A stretch of DNA of 64,000 bases from Rhodanobacter humi (GTDB taxonomy: Bacteria > Pseudomonadota > Gammaproteobacteria > Xanthomonadales > Rhodanobacteraceae). The translations under genes were made by a program, and so were the position numbers. Shown piece after piece: positions 12,801 to 20,533 of the stretch. Below the pieces are notes generated by a model. It was not told the origin of the DNA, made no database searches, and was given only the letters and a program-made list of their open reading frames with translations. The stretch covers positions 1,860,001 through 1,924,000 of the forward strand of contig NZ_JBGBPY010000001.1 in the NCBI RefSeq assembly GCF_041107455.1, in the 5' to 3' direction. Each line of letters starts with the position of its first letter. The stretch's first letter is position 1.

Positions 12801-13077
12801 CGACCGCTTCCAGGCCCGCCTCGCGTACAACTACCGTTCGCGGCGCGCGGTAATGGACAGCGTGGGCGGCATCACCGGCATGGAGATGTACGAGGCACCG
12901 CAGAAGTACCTCGACGCCTCGGTCTCGTACAAGATCAACAAGTATGCCGAGGTGTTCGTGGATGGCACCAACCTCACCAACGAATACCAACGGTATTACC
13001 TCGTGTGGCCCGACCAGCCCGCGCACTCGAATTTCTCCGAGCGCATGTTCATGGTCGGCGTGCGCGGGCAGTGGTGA
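9883..13077 (+). CDS. TonB-dependent receptor for glycan uptake
   Basis: This 1064-residue outer-membrane receptor has a signal peptide (cleavage near TSAMASP), a low-complexity Ala/Pro/Lys linker, and a TonB-box-like segment (TLSTVTVSGVRAS). The plug follows, with APNIQDSITAENIGALPDVT and TDSGISGAINLHT. The long beta-barrel ends in FMVGVRGQW. It resembles the large Xanthomonadales receptors that import oligosaccharides. The ATG at 9883 follows GAGAGGC. The neighbouring hydrolases suggest an amino-sugar-containing ligand. Confidence 0.93.
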   Translation: MSTDHRKHPLSFAISMSLLAVVATSAMASPRPGAPADNPGAQAATPQDAQAASPADAAKAKSKADAAKQKAAVTLSTVTVSGVRASQMRAIDLKRDAPNIQDSITAENIGALPDVTITDSLQRVTGVQINRDAGVGTSVDVRGLPQVGTMLNGEVFITADQIDSQQPDFTMLPSTLFHGVDVLKSSTASTTDSGISGAINLHTYRPWDLPSGFTYSYSANGERGSTTRHWGPEANGLISFNDDGHWGLLVSADFSNTRRMNSTEGLDQYGVVLNGENATSAASYNGFLTAWNGAPIPSQMVQNADGSVDVNGDGKSNGVFMGSQNIGLYDTTTQRKRKSGNASFQMDLGNGFSLTSDYFYSQQREWDRNFGIQFNSTNWQGATYVPLQSRNTGSPALGSYGTPEPGWEGSQLYTTQVYEKWPGDVESFSQIIQKSSVAKNFNLQLDYDNGGNFTASLRGIRDTASQSNVETDVNISDSDGALWPNVLNDGVNVPPGTMIYPSQLGGNRVFNANGVPQNTIPIVANFGGRYLTIGMPSSLASDFANPSGWTMKTLESSGDYNREVALNALRFDGKYDFQDGFQLEFGVRNSIRSANNLGWTLETPVYAGMGATDPNGCLVRYVGADVVMNSGSCTAGNDQGYFRAGPLSAISMPNTAAPLSGNFKQYTNLLGSGINFWAINPSAMINPIAYWKSLYPDTVQVGEPGTSWGVGLKELTGYLQGDFSGTLGNMPYSGNVGVRVIRTHLNVTQHLSGAPGSYGDEPADAGTSITTRSYHDVLPSANFSLDITDQLKFRLAYSKNMMPLDLSTWGGGLQLNYSLMETPQGPIFRVANGQSSGNPSLNPWRSTNYGASLEYYINPTSMLSLALFRINVQSFIKSGSVTNCTLPDEDGVVRNHCIVINEPVQGTGNSIHGAEFDYRQGFTFLPGILSKTGMEVNATYAPSNSGERDLSGAKIPFQDNSTKSGNFILWYQDDRFQARLAYNYRSRRAVMDSVGGITGMEMYEAPQKYLDASVSYKINKYAEVFVDGTNLTNEYQRYYLVWPDQPAHSNFSERMFMVGVRGQW

Positions 13078-13088
13078 CAGTAGCGGCG

Positions 13089-13116
13089 ACCGGAGCGGTT
13101 CCCTCGCCGCTCCGGT
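13089..13116. terminator. Stem-loop right after the TonB receptor gene
   Basis: A 10-bp inverted repeat (arm ACCGGAGCGG, 13089-13098 and 13107-13116) with an 8-base loop begins 11 bases after the receptor stop. There is no long T-run, so it may be a partial terminator or an mRNA 3'-end stabiliser. Confidence 0.45.
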
Positions 13117-13124
13117 GGTTCTGA

Positions 13125-13164
13125 CCGTGGCGTCATGCCCGCGGCAGCGGGCATGACGCCACGG
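13125..13164. repeat. 18-bp perfect palindrome between receptor and permease genes
   Basis: CCGTGGCGTCATGCCCGC (13125-13142) pairs perfectly with 13147-13164 around a GGCA loop. The core GTCATGCCCGC resembles the dispersed GTCATTCC...GGAATGAC palindromes of many Proteobacteria; a cousin is at 56251-56280. With the preceding stem-loop it separates the receptor from the permease and may set their relative expression. Confidence 0.65.
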
Positions 13165-13215
13165 CTGCAGTTCAAGCGCACCGCGTTGCATCCAACCCAC
13201 AACGGCAAGGCAGAC

Positions 13216-14604
13216 ATGCCAGATCCCAGCGCATCCAAGCCCGTCCGCAGCGACGGCTTCCACCGATCGATCGGCCTGTTCTCGGGCACCGCGATCAACA
13301 TGACCCAGATGTGCGGCATCGGGCCGTTCATCACCATCCCGATCATGGTCGCCACCATGGGCGGGCCGCAGGCGATGATCGGCTGGATCGCCGGCGCCCT
13401 CCTCGCGGTGGCCGACGGCCTGGTCTGGGCGGAGCTGGGCGCCGCCATGCCCGGCTCCGGCGGCACCTATGTCTACCTGCGCGAAGCGTTCCAGTACCGC
13501 ACGGGCAAGCTGATGCCGTTCCTGTTCATCTGGACGGTGCTGCTGACGATCCCGCTGCTGATGTCGACCGGCATCATCGGCATGGTCGAGTACCTGGAGT
13601 ATTTCTTCCCGCACCTCGGCTGGTGGCCGGTGCATCTGGTCAGCCTGGCGGCGACCGGCCTCGTCACCTGGCTGCTGTACCGGCGGATCGAGTCGATCCG
13701 CGCGATCACCATCGCGTTGTGGGTGATCATGCTGGTGTCGGTGATCGGCGTGTCGGCAGCGGGCTTCTCGGACTTCCACCCGGAATTCGCCTTCAGCTAC
13801 CCGGCCGGCGCATTCGGCAGCCACTTCTTCGTGGGCCTGGGCGCGGGGCTGATCCTCGGCATCTACGACTACCTCGGCTACTTCACCACCGCCTACATGG
13901 GCGACGAGCTGCGCAACCCCGGCCGCACGATGCCCGGCTCGATCATCATCTCGATCATCGCGATGATGGTCGTCTACCTCGTGCTCAACCTCAGCGTGCT
14001 TGGCGTGGCGCCGTGGCAGGAAATCGCCCAATCCAGGTCGGTGGCCTCGCTGGTGGTGGAGCGCAGCTGGGGGCACCTGGCCGCCGCGGGCATGACCGTC
14101 CTGATCATCGTGACCGCGTTCGCCTCGGTGTTCGCGGGCCTGCTCGGCGGCTCGCGCGTGCCGTTCCAGGCGGCGCACGAAAAGGTGTTCCTGTCGGTGT
14201 TCGGCAAGCTGCACGCGAAGCACGGCTTCCCGCACGTGGCCTTGCTCACGATGGGCGTGGTGACGGCGATCGGCACGTTCTTCGACCTCACCGAAGTCAT
14301 CAACATGCTGCTGGCGGCCACCATCATCGTGCAATCCATCGCGCAGATCGCCGCGCTGGTGGTGCTGCGCAAGCGCCAGCCGCTGCTGATCCGGCCGTAC
14401 CGGCAATGGCTGTATCCGATACCGTGCGTGATGGCGCTGCTGGGCTGGATCTACGTCTACGTGTCGGCGTCCGCGATGTCGCTGATCCTGTCCGGCGCGT
14501 GGATCGTCGCCGGCCTCGTGGTGTTCGCGATCTGGGCCAGGGTCAACCGCTGCTGGCCGTTCGCGCCGGTGGAAATCCGCGAAGCCTATCTGGGGAACGA
14601 CTGA
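13216..14604 (+). CDS. APC-superfamily permease in the glycan cluster
   Basis: This 462-residue inner-membrane protein has about 12 helices. The helix-1 motif MCGIGPFITIPIM matches the substrate/cation-binding G-x-G break of amino acid-polyamine-organocation transporters, and GSGGTYVYLREAF follows helix 2-3. The ATG at 13216 has AAGG upstream and begins MPDPSASK. APC members usually carry amino acids, which is odd among glycosidases. It might import a sugar-linked amino acid, or an amino sugar such as glucosamine; that substrate is inference only. Confidence 0.85.
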   Translation: MPDPSASKPVRSDGFHRSIGLFSGTAINMTQMCGIGPFITIPIMVATMGGPQAMIGWIAGALLAVADGLVWAELGAAMPGSGGTYVYLREAFQYRTGKLMPFLFIWTVLLTIPLLMSTGIIGMVEYLEYFFPHLGWWPVHLVSLAATGLVTWLLYRRIESIRAITIALWVIMLVSVIGVSAAGFSDFHPEFAFSYPAGAFGSHFFVGLGAGLILGIYDYLGYFTTAYMGDELRNPGRTMPGSIIISIIAMMVVYLVLNLSVLGVAPWQEIAQSRSVASLVVERSWGHLAAAGMTVLIIVTAFASVFAGLLGGSRVPFQAAHEKVFLSVFGKLHAKHGFPHVALLTMGVVTAIGTFFDLTEVINMLLAATIIVQSIAQIAALVVLRKRQPLLIRPYRQWLYPIPCVMALLGWIYVYVSASAMSLILSGAWIVAGLVVFAIWARVNRCWPFAPVEIREAYLGND

Positions 14605-14608
14605 CATC

Positions 14609-17329
14609 ATGCGCACCCTCACCCGACCCGTATTGCTGCTGCTCGCGACACTGGCGTTCGCGCCGCTGGCGCACGCCGCGACCGCCTACGCGCCCACGCC
14701 GGTGAACGGCGGCGCCGGCTCCGTCACCACCATCGCCCACTGGCAGATCCAGGACAGCGCCAAGGCGCAGGAAGGCGGCGCCGCGATCTCCGCCGCCGGT
14801 TTCTCCACCCGCGACTGGTATCCGGTGAGCGGCCGCGCGACGGTGATGGCGGGCCTGCTGGAGAACGGCAAGTTCCCGGATGTGTTCCACAGCGACAACC
14901 TGCGCGCGGTGCAGGTGCCGGATGCCAGCGGCCAGCTGTTCGTGAATCCGTGGTGGTACCGCAGCGAATTCACGCTGGCGAAGGCCGCCGCGGGGACGCA
15001 CACGCTGTTGCGCACGAATGGCATCGTTGCCAGCGCCGACCTGTGGGTGAACGGGCATCTGGTCGCCGACCATGCCGCCATCGCCGGCGCCTATCCGGTG
15101 CACGAATTCGACGTGACGCGCTGGGTGCATGCCGGCGTCAACACGCTCGCGCTGCGCGTGCATCCGGCCGATCCGCGCCGGGCCCTGACCATCGGCTGGG
15201 TGGACTGGAACCCCACGCCGCCGGACAACAACATGGGCCCGTGGCGCGGCGTGGACGTGGTGCAGACGGGGCCGGTCGAACTGCGCTTCCCGCATGTGGC
15301 ATCGACGCTGTCGCTGCCCGATCTCGCGCGCGCTGCACTGACCGTGACGGTGGAGGCACGCAACCTCGACACGGTGGCGCACGCGGCGACGATCACCGGC
15401 GAAGTCGCCGGCGTGTCGCTGCGCCAGACCATCCAGCTCGCCCCCGGCCAGACGCAGACGGCGACGTTCTCGCCCGGCACGGATCCCGCCCTCACGCTGA
15501 GCCATCCGGAAATCTGGTGGCCGGTCGGCATGGGCGCGCATCCGCTGTACGACTTGCGGATGGCCGCCACGGTCGACGGCGCGACATCCGACAAGGCCGG
15601 CGCGAGCTTCGGCATCCGCAGCGTCAGCTCGCATCTCACGAAGCAGGGCTATCGCCAGTTCGTCGTCAACGGCAAGCCACTCTTGATCCGCGGCGCCGGC
15701 TGGGCGCCGGACCTGTTCCTGCGCGACGATCGCGCGCGTATGGAGGTCGAGTTCAGCTACGTGCGCAACCTCGGCCTCAACACCATCCGCAGCGAGGGCA
15801 AGCTGGAGAACCAGCGCTTCTACGAGCTCGCCGACCGCGACGGCATCCTGATCCTCGCCGGTTGGGAATGCTGCGACATGTGGGAGTCGGCGGCGAAGAC
15901 CGGCGGCAAGCCGTGGGATGCCGCCGACATGAAAGTGGCCGAAGACTCCATGGCCAGCGAGGCGCGTCTGCTGCGCAACCACCCGTCCGTGATCGCCTTC
16001 CTGATCGGCAGCGACAACGCGCCGCCGCCCGCGATCGCGAAGATGTACGTCGACACCTTGCATGCGGAAGGCTGGACGCTGCCGGTCATCGCGGCGGCCG
16101 CGGACCAGGCCACGGCGGAAACCGGGCCGTCCGGCATGAAGATGGCCGGGCCGTACGCGTGGATACCGCCGTCCTACTGGTATGCGGACAAGCTGGGCGG
16201 CGCGTTCGGCTTCGACTCCGAGGTCGGCGCGGGCGCCGCGATTCCGCGGATGGAGGACTTGCAACGCATGCTCTCGCCGCAGGAGCAGGAAGCACTCTGG
16301 AAGTACCCGCAGACGCGGCAATACCACGCCTCCGCCGCGTGGTCGCCGTTCGCCAGCCTCGCACCGTTCGACCACGCGCTGGCCACGCGCTACGGCGCAC
16401 CGAAGGGTCTCGCCGACTACGTCGCCAAGGCCCAGCTCGACAACTACGACAACACCCGCGCCGAGTTCGAGGGGTTCAACGCGCACATGGACGCGGCCAG
16501 CCCCGCCACCGGCGTGATCCACTGGATGCTCAACAACGCCTGGCCTGCGCTGCACTGGCACCTGTACGACTGGTACCTGAACCCGGCCGGCGCCTACTTC
16601 GGCGCGAAGAAGGCCAACGAGCCGCTGCACATCCAGTACGCCTACGACACGCATGGCGTGGTGCTGGTCAACCACACGCTGGCCGATGCGCAGGGTTTGC
16701 AGGCCCGCATCCGCGTGCGCAACCTCGACGGCAGCGTGCGCTACGAGCGCAAGCTGCAAGGCATCGCGCTGGCCGGCAACCATGCACAGCAGGTCGCGAC
16801 ACTGCCGGCGCCCGCCGGCCTGTCGCGCACGTACTTCGTCGAGCTGGAACTCGCCGCCGCCGACGGCAAGCCGGTCAGCCGCAACGTCTACTGGCTTTCC
16901 ACCCAGGCCGACCGGCTCGACTGGCCGCATTCGAACTGGTACCTCACGCCGCTGACGCAGTACGCCGACTTCACTGCGCTGCAGTCGCTGCCGGGCGCGA
17001 GCAGCGACGCGCGGGCGAGCGTGCGGCGCGAGGGCGCCCGGGACATCGCCACCGTCACGCTGAGTCTGCCCGCCGGATCCAGCGGTGTGGCGCTGTTCCA
17101 GCACCTTTCGATCAGGCAGCCCGCCGACGGCCAACCCGTGCTGCCGGTCCTGTGGAGCGACAATGACGTTACGCTGTGGCCCGGCGAGTCGCTCACCCTG
17201 ACCGCGCATTTCGCCGCGCAGGGCACGGCGACGCCGATCATCGAAGTGGGCGGATGGAACGTGCCGAGCCGGCGCGTCCCCGTCACCATCGAGCACCCGG
17301 CAGGCGCCGACCAAGGAACCACGCATTGA
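14609..17329 (+). CDS. GH2 exo-beta-D-glucosaminidase / beta-mannosidase-like enzyme, exported
   Basis: This 906-residue enzyme has a signal peptide (MRTLTRPVLLLLATLAFAP, cleaved near AHA), a galactose-binding-like sugar-binding domain, immunoglobulin-like domains and a GH2 catalytic barrel. The acid/base position is Asp469 in FLIGSDNAPP and the nucleophile Glu538 in GFDSEVGAG. The GSD motif, in place of the usual N-E pair, is the hallmark of the exo-beta-D-glucosaminidase (CsxA-type) subfamily. It starts 4 bases after the permease stop. A beta-mannosidase acting on N-glycan cores is the alternative. Confidence 0.88.
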   Translation: MRTLTRPVLLLLATLAFAPLAHAATAYAPTPVNGGAGSVTTIAHWQIQDSAKAQEGGAAISAAGFSTRDWYPVSGRATVMAGLLENGKFPDVFHSDNLRAVQVPDASGQLFVNPWWYRSEFTLAKAAAGTHTLLRTNGIVASADLWVNGHLVADHAAIAGAYPVHEFDVTRWVHAGVNTLALRVHPADPRRALTIGWVDWNPTPPDNNMGPWRGVDVVQTGPVELRFPHVASTLSLPDLARAALTVTVEARNLDTVAHAATITGEVAGVSLRQTIQLAPGQTQTATFSPGTDPALTLSHPEIWWPVGMGAHPLYDLRMAATVDGATSDKAGASFGIRSVSSHLTKQGYRQFVVNGKPLLIRGAGWAPDLFLRDDRARMEVEFSYVRNLGLNTIRSEGKLENQRFYELADRDGILILAGWECCDMWESAAKTGGKPWDAADMKVAEDSMASEARLLRNHPSVIAFLIGSDNAPPPAIAKMYVDTLHAEGWTLPVIAAAADQATAETGPSGMKMAGPYAWIPPSYWYADKLGGAFGFDSEVGAGAAIPRMEDLQRMLSPQEQEALWKYPQTRQYHASAAWSPFASLAPFDHALATRYGAPKGLADYVAKAQLDNYDNTRAEFEGFNAHMDAASPATGVIHWMLNNAWPALHWHLYDWYLNPAGAYFGAKKANEPLHIQYAYDTHGVVLVNHTLADAQGLQARIRVRNLDGSVRYERKLQGIALAGNHAQQVATLPAPAGLSRTYFVELELAAADGKPVSRNVYWLSTQADRLDWPHSNWYLTPLTQYADFTALQSLPGASSDARASVRREGARDIATVTLSLPAGSSGVALFQHLSIRQPADGQPVLPVLWSDNDVTLWPGESLTLTAHFAAQGTATPIIEVGGWNVPSRRVPVTIEHPAGADQGTTH

Positions 17330-17345
17330 ATCCGGCCAGACTTTC

Positions 17346-18353
17346 ATGACGCGCGCGACCATCGACGACGTCGCCCGCGCCTCGGGCACCTCGAAAAAAA
17401 CCGTGTCGCGTGTACTCAACAACGAGCCGAACGTGCGCGACACCGTGCGCGAGCGCGTGCTGGCCGCCATGGCGCAACTCCATTACCGCCCGCTCACCTC
17501 GGCGCGCAGCCTGGCGACCAACCGCTCCTTCATGATCGGCCTGCTGTACGACAACCGTTCGCCCAGCTACATCATGGAAGTGCAGACCGGCGTGCTGGAG
17601 GCCTGCGAGGCGCAGCACTACAGCATGATGGTGCAGCCGCTGGTCTCGGCGGCGACGGACTTCGTCGAGCGGGTCGAGGACATCCTGTCGCGGCACCGGC
17701 CCGACGGGCTGATCCTCACGCCGCCGATCACCGACCACCCGCAGCTGCTGGCACGCCTGCGCCAGGGCGGCCTGCCGTTCGCCTCGATCGCGCCGCGCCA
17801 TCCCGGGGACTGCATCGGCGTGATGCTGCGCGAACGCGAGGCCGCCGCGGCGATGGTGGATCACCTGGTGTCGTTGGGCCACCGCCGCATCGCGCATATC
17901 CTCGGCGATCCCGAACACGGCGCCGGCATCTGGCGTCTGGCCGGTTTTCGCGACGGCCTCCGTCGCGCGGGACTGCAGGAAAACCCCGCGTACATGGTCC
18001 AGGGCCGGTTCTCCTTCGACTCGGGCGTGGCCGCCATGCGCCAGTTGCTGGCGCTGCCGCAGCGGCCGACCGCGCTCTTCGCGGCGGACGACGACATGGC
18101 CGTCGGCGCGATCTGGGCCGCCGCGGAAGCGGGCGTGTCGGTGCCCGGCGAGGTATCCATCTGCGGCTTCGACGACACCACGATCGCCACCCAGGTGTGG
18201 CCGCCGCTGACCACCGTCCACCAGCCCGTGCGCGAAATGGGCCGGCGCGCCACCGAGGAACTGCTGCTGCGCGTGCTGGACAAGGGCGAGCCGCGGATGG
18301 TCGAAGTTGACTACGAAATGCGCATCCGCGCCTCGACCGCGGCGCCGGCCTGA
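17346..18353 (+). CDS. LacI-family transcriptional regulator of the glycan cluster
   Basis: This 335-residue repressor has the N-terminal LacI helix-turn-helix (TIDDVARASGTSKKTVSRVLNN) and hinge helix (LATNRS). The periplasmic-binding-like effector domain includes LGHRRIAHILGDP and ALFAADDDMAVGA. It closes the cluster, 16 bases after the GH2 gene, and is the natural candidate to bind the palindrome at 6185-6200. The inducer is probably a sugar from the pathway; its identity cannot be read. Confidence 0.93.
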   Translation: MTRATIDDVARASGTSKKTVSRVLNNEPNVRDTVRERVLAAMAQLHYRPLTSARSLATNRSFMIGLLYDNRSPSYIMEVQTGVLEACEAQHYSMMVQPLVSAATDFVERVEDILSRHRPDGLILTPPITDHPQLLARLRQGGLPFASIAPRHPGDCIGVMLREREAAAAMVDHLVSLGHRRIAHILGDPEHGAGIWRLAGFRDGLRRAGLQENPAYMVQGRFSFDSGVAAMRQLLALPQRPTALFAADDDMAVGAIWAAAEAGVSVPGEVSICGFDDTTIATQVWPPLTTVHQPVREMGRRATEELLLRVLDKGEPRMVEVDYEMRIRASTAAPA

Positions 18354-18415
18354 CGCGTCCGCGTATATTTCGCCGGACGCCACGTCCACCGCACCGATCC
18401 ACAGGAGAGCGCCCC

Positions 18416-19267
18416 ATGCCTGCCGCCCCCGCTGCCGCGAAGCCGCCACGGAAGTTCCACTTCATCTCCGGGCTGCCGCGCTCGGGCAGCACGCTGCTGG
18501 CCGCCATCCTCAACCAGAACCCGCGCTTCCACGCCGGCATGACCAGCCCGCTCGCCGACATCATGGGCGTGGTGATCGCGGAGGCGAGCAGCAAGAACGA
18601 TTTTTCGTTCGACGTCTCCGACGAGCAGCGCGTGGCCATGCTGCGCGGCCTGGTCGAGAACTTCTACGCGGGACACGCGGGCGGCGATGCCGCGATCGTG
18701 TTCGACACCAGCCGGCTGTGGTGCAGCCGCATGCAGCTGCTCGACATGCTGTTTCCGGAAGCGAAGGTGATCGCCTGCGTGCGCCAGCTGTCCTGGGTGC
18801 TGGACAGCATGGAACGGCTGGTGCGCCGGCAGCCGGTCGGCGTCAGCAAGGTGTTCCGCTTCGACACCAACACCACGGTGTACTCGCGCGTCGAGGCGCT
18901 CACCGACCCGCGCGGCATGGTGGGCTTCTCCTTCCAGGCCACCAAGGACGCGTTCTACGGCCAGTACGCGCCCGGCCACCTGCTGCTGCTCACCTACGAA
19001 AGCCTGGTGCGCAACCCCGCGGCGGCCCTGCGCGCGGTCTACCAGTTCATCGGCGAACCCTGGTTCGAACACGACTTCGACCACATCGCCTACCACGCTG
19101 ACGAGTTCGACGCCCGCGTCGGCATGCCCGGCCTGCACACCGTGCGCCCCAAGGTGGAGCCGATCGAGCGCACCTCCGTGCTGCCGCGCGAGATCTTCGG
19201 CCGCTTCATGAACGAATCGTTCTGGATGGATCCGAAGAACAACGTCAGCCAGGTGCCGATCGTGTGA
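18416..19267 (+). CDS. Sulfotransferase family protein
   Basis: A 283-residue cytoplasmic protein. The 5'-phosphosulfate-binding loop GLPRSGSTLL sits near the N-terminus, and LTYESLVRNPAAALRAVYQFIG corresponds to the 3'-phosphate motif region. It would transfer sulfate from PAPS to an unknown acceptor. The start follows CAGGAGAGC, a good ribosome-binding site. It lies 62 bases after the lacI gene on the same strand and might be its own unit; no link to the glycan genes is evident. Confidence 0.85.
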   Translation: MPAAPAAAKPPRKFHFISGLPRSGSTLLAAILNQNPRFHAGMTSPLADIMGVVIAEASSKNDFSFDVSDEQRVAMLRGLVENFYAGHAGGDAAIVFDTSRLWCSRMQLLDMLFPEAKVIACVRQLSWVLDSMERLVRRQPVGVSKVFRFDTNTTVYSRVEALTDPRGMVGFSFQATKDAFYGQYAPGHLLLLTYESLVRNPAAALRAVYQFIGEPWFEHDFDHIAYHADEFDARVGMPGLHTVRPKVEPIERTSVLPREIFGRFMNESFWMDPKNNVSQVPIV

Positions 19268-19277
19268 CCCTGACGCG

Positions 19278-19302
19278 AAAAGGCCCGCGGCGAAGGCGGG
19301 CC
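19278..19302 (-). terminator. Terminator of the tRNA-Met transcript
   Basis: A GC-rich stem (GGCCCGC at 19282-19288 with 19296-19302) is followed on the minus strand by TTTT (complement of 19278-19281). Its orientation fits the tRNA transcript coming from the right. It could also slow transcription leaving the sulfotransferase gene. Confidence 0.65.
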
Positions 19303-19335
19303 ATCTGATCCAACTTGCTGATCTTGCAAGGCAAA

Positions 19336-19412
19336 TGGTGGCTATGGGTGGACTCGAACCACCGACCCCAGCATTATGAGTGCTGTGCTCTAACCGGCTG
19401 AGCTACATAGCC
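19336..19412 (-). tRNA. tRNA-Met (CAT), elongator
   Basis: A 77-nucleotide cloverleaf read on the minus strand. The acceptor stem GGCTATG pairs with CATAGCC, the D-loop is GTAGCTCAGCCGGTTAGAGC, the anticodon loop is CTCATAA with anticodon CAT, and the T-arm is GGTGGTTCGAGTCCACC. CCA is encoded. The 5' end GGC and full acceptor pairing match elongator, not initiator, tRNA-Met. Confidence 0.97.
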
Positions 19413-19464
19413 ATGGGGAATCCGCCGCGCCGGATCGTTTGTGATGCCGAAGGCGGGGCGCGGC

Positions 19465-19493
19465 AGTTTAATGGCGGGCACGCTACGGTTCAA
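19465..19493 (-). promoter_or_regulatory. Sigma-70 promoter of the tRNA-Met gene
   Basis: On the minus strand TTGAAC (19488-19493) and TAAACT (19465-19470) are spaced by 17 bases, a good sigma-70 arrangement about 53 bases before the tRNA 5' end. It is divergent to rppH. Confidence 0.65.
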
Positions 19494-19594
19494 GTTTTCC
19501 GGCTTGCCGCGCTTCGGCCTGCATGGTTGAATCGGGTCATCGCCTTGCGCGCGTCGGCTATTGCCGGTGCGTGGCACGGCCCGAGGATGACGAG

Positions 19595-20155
19595 ATGATC
19601 GACGTCGATGGCTACCGTCCGAATGTGGGCATCGTGCTGCTGAACGCGGACGGCCGCCTGTTCTGGGCGCGCCGCATCAACCGCGACGGCTGGCAGTTCC
19701 CGCAGGGCGGCATGCGCAGCGACGAGACGCCGCTGGAAGCGATGTACCGCGAGCTGGAAGAGGAAACCGGCCTGGCGCCCGAGCATGTCGAGGTGGTGGC
19801 TGCCACCCGCGGCTGGCTGCGCTACAAGCTGCCGCAGCGCTACGTGCGCCACCACCAGCATCCCACCTGCATCGGCCAGAAGCAGGTCTGGTTCCTGCTC
19901 AAGCTGGTCAGCGACGAGGCCTCGCTGCGGCTGGATGCGTGCGACAAGCCCGAGTTCGACATCTGGCGCTGGGTGGATTTCTGGTACCCGGCCGCCCACG
20001 TGGTGAACTTCAAGCGGCAGGTGTACGAGCGCGCGCTGCGCCATTTCGCGCCGCTGGTGGAAGGCCTGTGCCGGGTCGAACTGGGCAACGCGCCGCCACG
20101 CGAGGACGGCGATCCCACGCCGGACGAACCCCGGCATGGCTGGCGCGCCGCCTGA
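19595..20155 (+). CDS. rppH: RNA pyrophosphohydrolase
   Basis: RppH removes pyrophosphate from 5'-triphosphorylated mRNA and so starts RNase E-dependent decay. The 186-residue protein begins [15 protein letters not shown] and has the RppH-typical [12 protein letters not shown], followed by the Nudix box REL(E/E)EETGL. The C-terminal [20 protein letters not shown] is also characteristic. The ATG at 19595 is chosen because the family starts here and GAGGA lies 6 bases upstream; upstream in-frame starts give unlike residues. Confidence 0.95.
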   Translation: MIDVDGYRPNVGIVLLNADGRLFWARRINRDGWQFPQGGMRSDETPLEAMYRELEEETGLAPEHVEVVAATRGWLRYKLPQRYVRHHQHPTCIGQKQVWFLLKLVSDEASLRLDACDKPEFDIWRWVDFWYPAAHVVNFKRQVYERALRHFAPLVEGLCRVELGNAPPREDGDPTPDEPRHGWRAA

Positions 20156-20185
20156 ACGGCGAAACGCCCGCGCCATTTGCATAGT

Positions 20186-20200
20186 TGACAATCATTCGCA
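20186..20200. promoter_or_regulatory. Fur box before bfd
   Basis: TGACAATCATTCGCA matches 12 of 15 positions of the Fur core TGATAATCATTATCA. It overlaps a TTGACA (20185-20190) that can serve as -35 for bfd, so iron-loaded Fur would block transcription. It ends 20 bases before the bfd ATG. Confidence 0.7.
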
Positions 20201-20220
20201 TTTGCGTTCTTATGCGCGGC

Positions 20221-20430
20221 ATGTACATCTGCCTGTGCAACGCCGTCACCGACCACGACATCCGCCGCGAAGTCGCCGATGGCGTGCGCACGTTCGCGCA
20301 GCTGCAGGCGCGCACCGGCTGCTCGGACTGCTGCGGCTGCTGCGAACCCGAGGCGCGTGCCTGCCTTGCGCAGGCGATCGAGCAGCACGAATCCGCGGTG
20401 GCGCTGCCCGCCTTCGTCGCGACCGCCTGA
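20221..20430 (+). CDS. bfd: Bacterioferritin-associated ferredoxin
   Basis: This 69-residue [2Fe-2S] protein delivers electrons to bacterioferritin to release stored iron. The four cysteine ligands follow the Bfd pattern: MYICLCN at the start, and TGCSDCCGCC (extra cysteines present) near residues 36-45. The ATG at 20221 is chosen because Bfd proteins begin MY(V/I)CLC. An upstream ATG at 20212 is also in frame; neither has a clear ribosome-binding site. It is followed by bfr after 103 bases. Confidence 0.93.
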   Translation: MYICLCNAVTDHDIRREVADGVRTFAQLQARTGCSDCCGCCEPEARACLAQAIEQHESAVALPAFVATA

Positions 20431-20533
20431 GCCGTCCGCGCGTTCCCACGCGCAAACCATTGCCATTCGCGTTACGCCCGCCTGACGGCGGAGTTCGTAT
20501 AGTCGTCGCATCCCCAGCGAACGGAGAGCGGCC

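Noticed and set aside
9913-14622. Very long open frame on the minus strand across the receptor and permease genes
   Set aside because: It is antisense to two well-supported genes, is rich in His/Arg/Gln as expected from a high-GC shadow frame, and shows no domain.
20440-20533. Possible second Fur box before bfr (around CATTGCCATTCGC)
   Set aside because: Too few matches to the consensus and no paired half-site.
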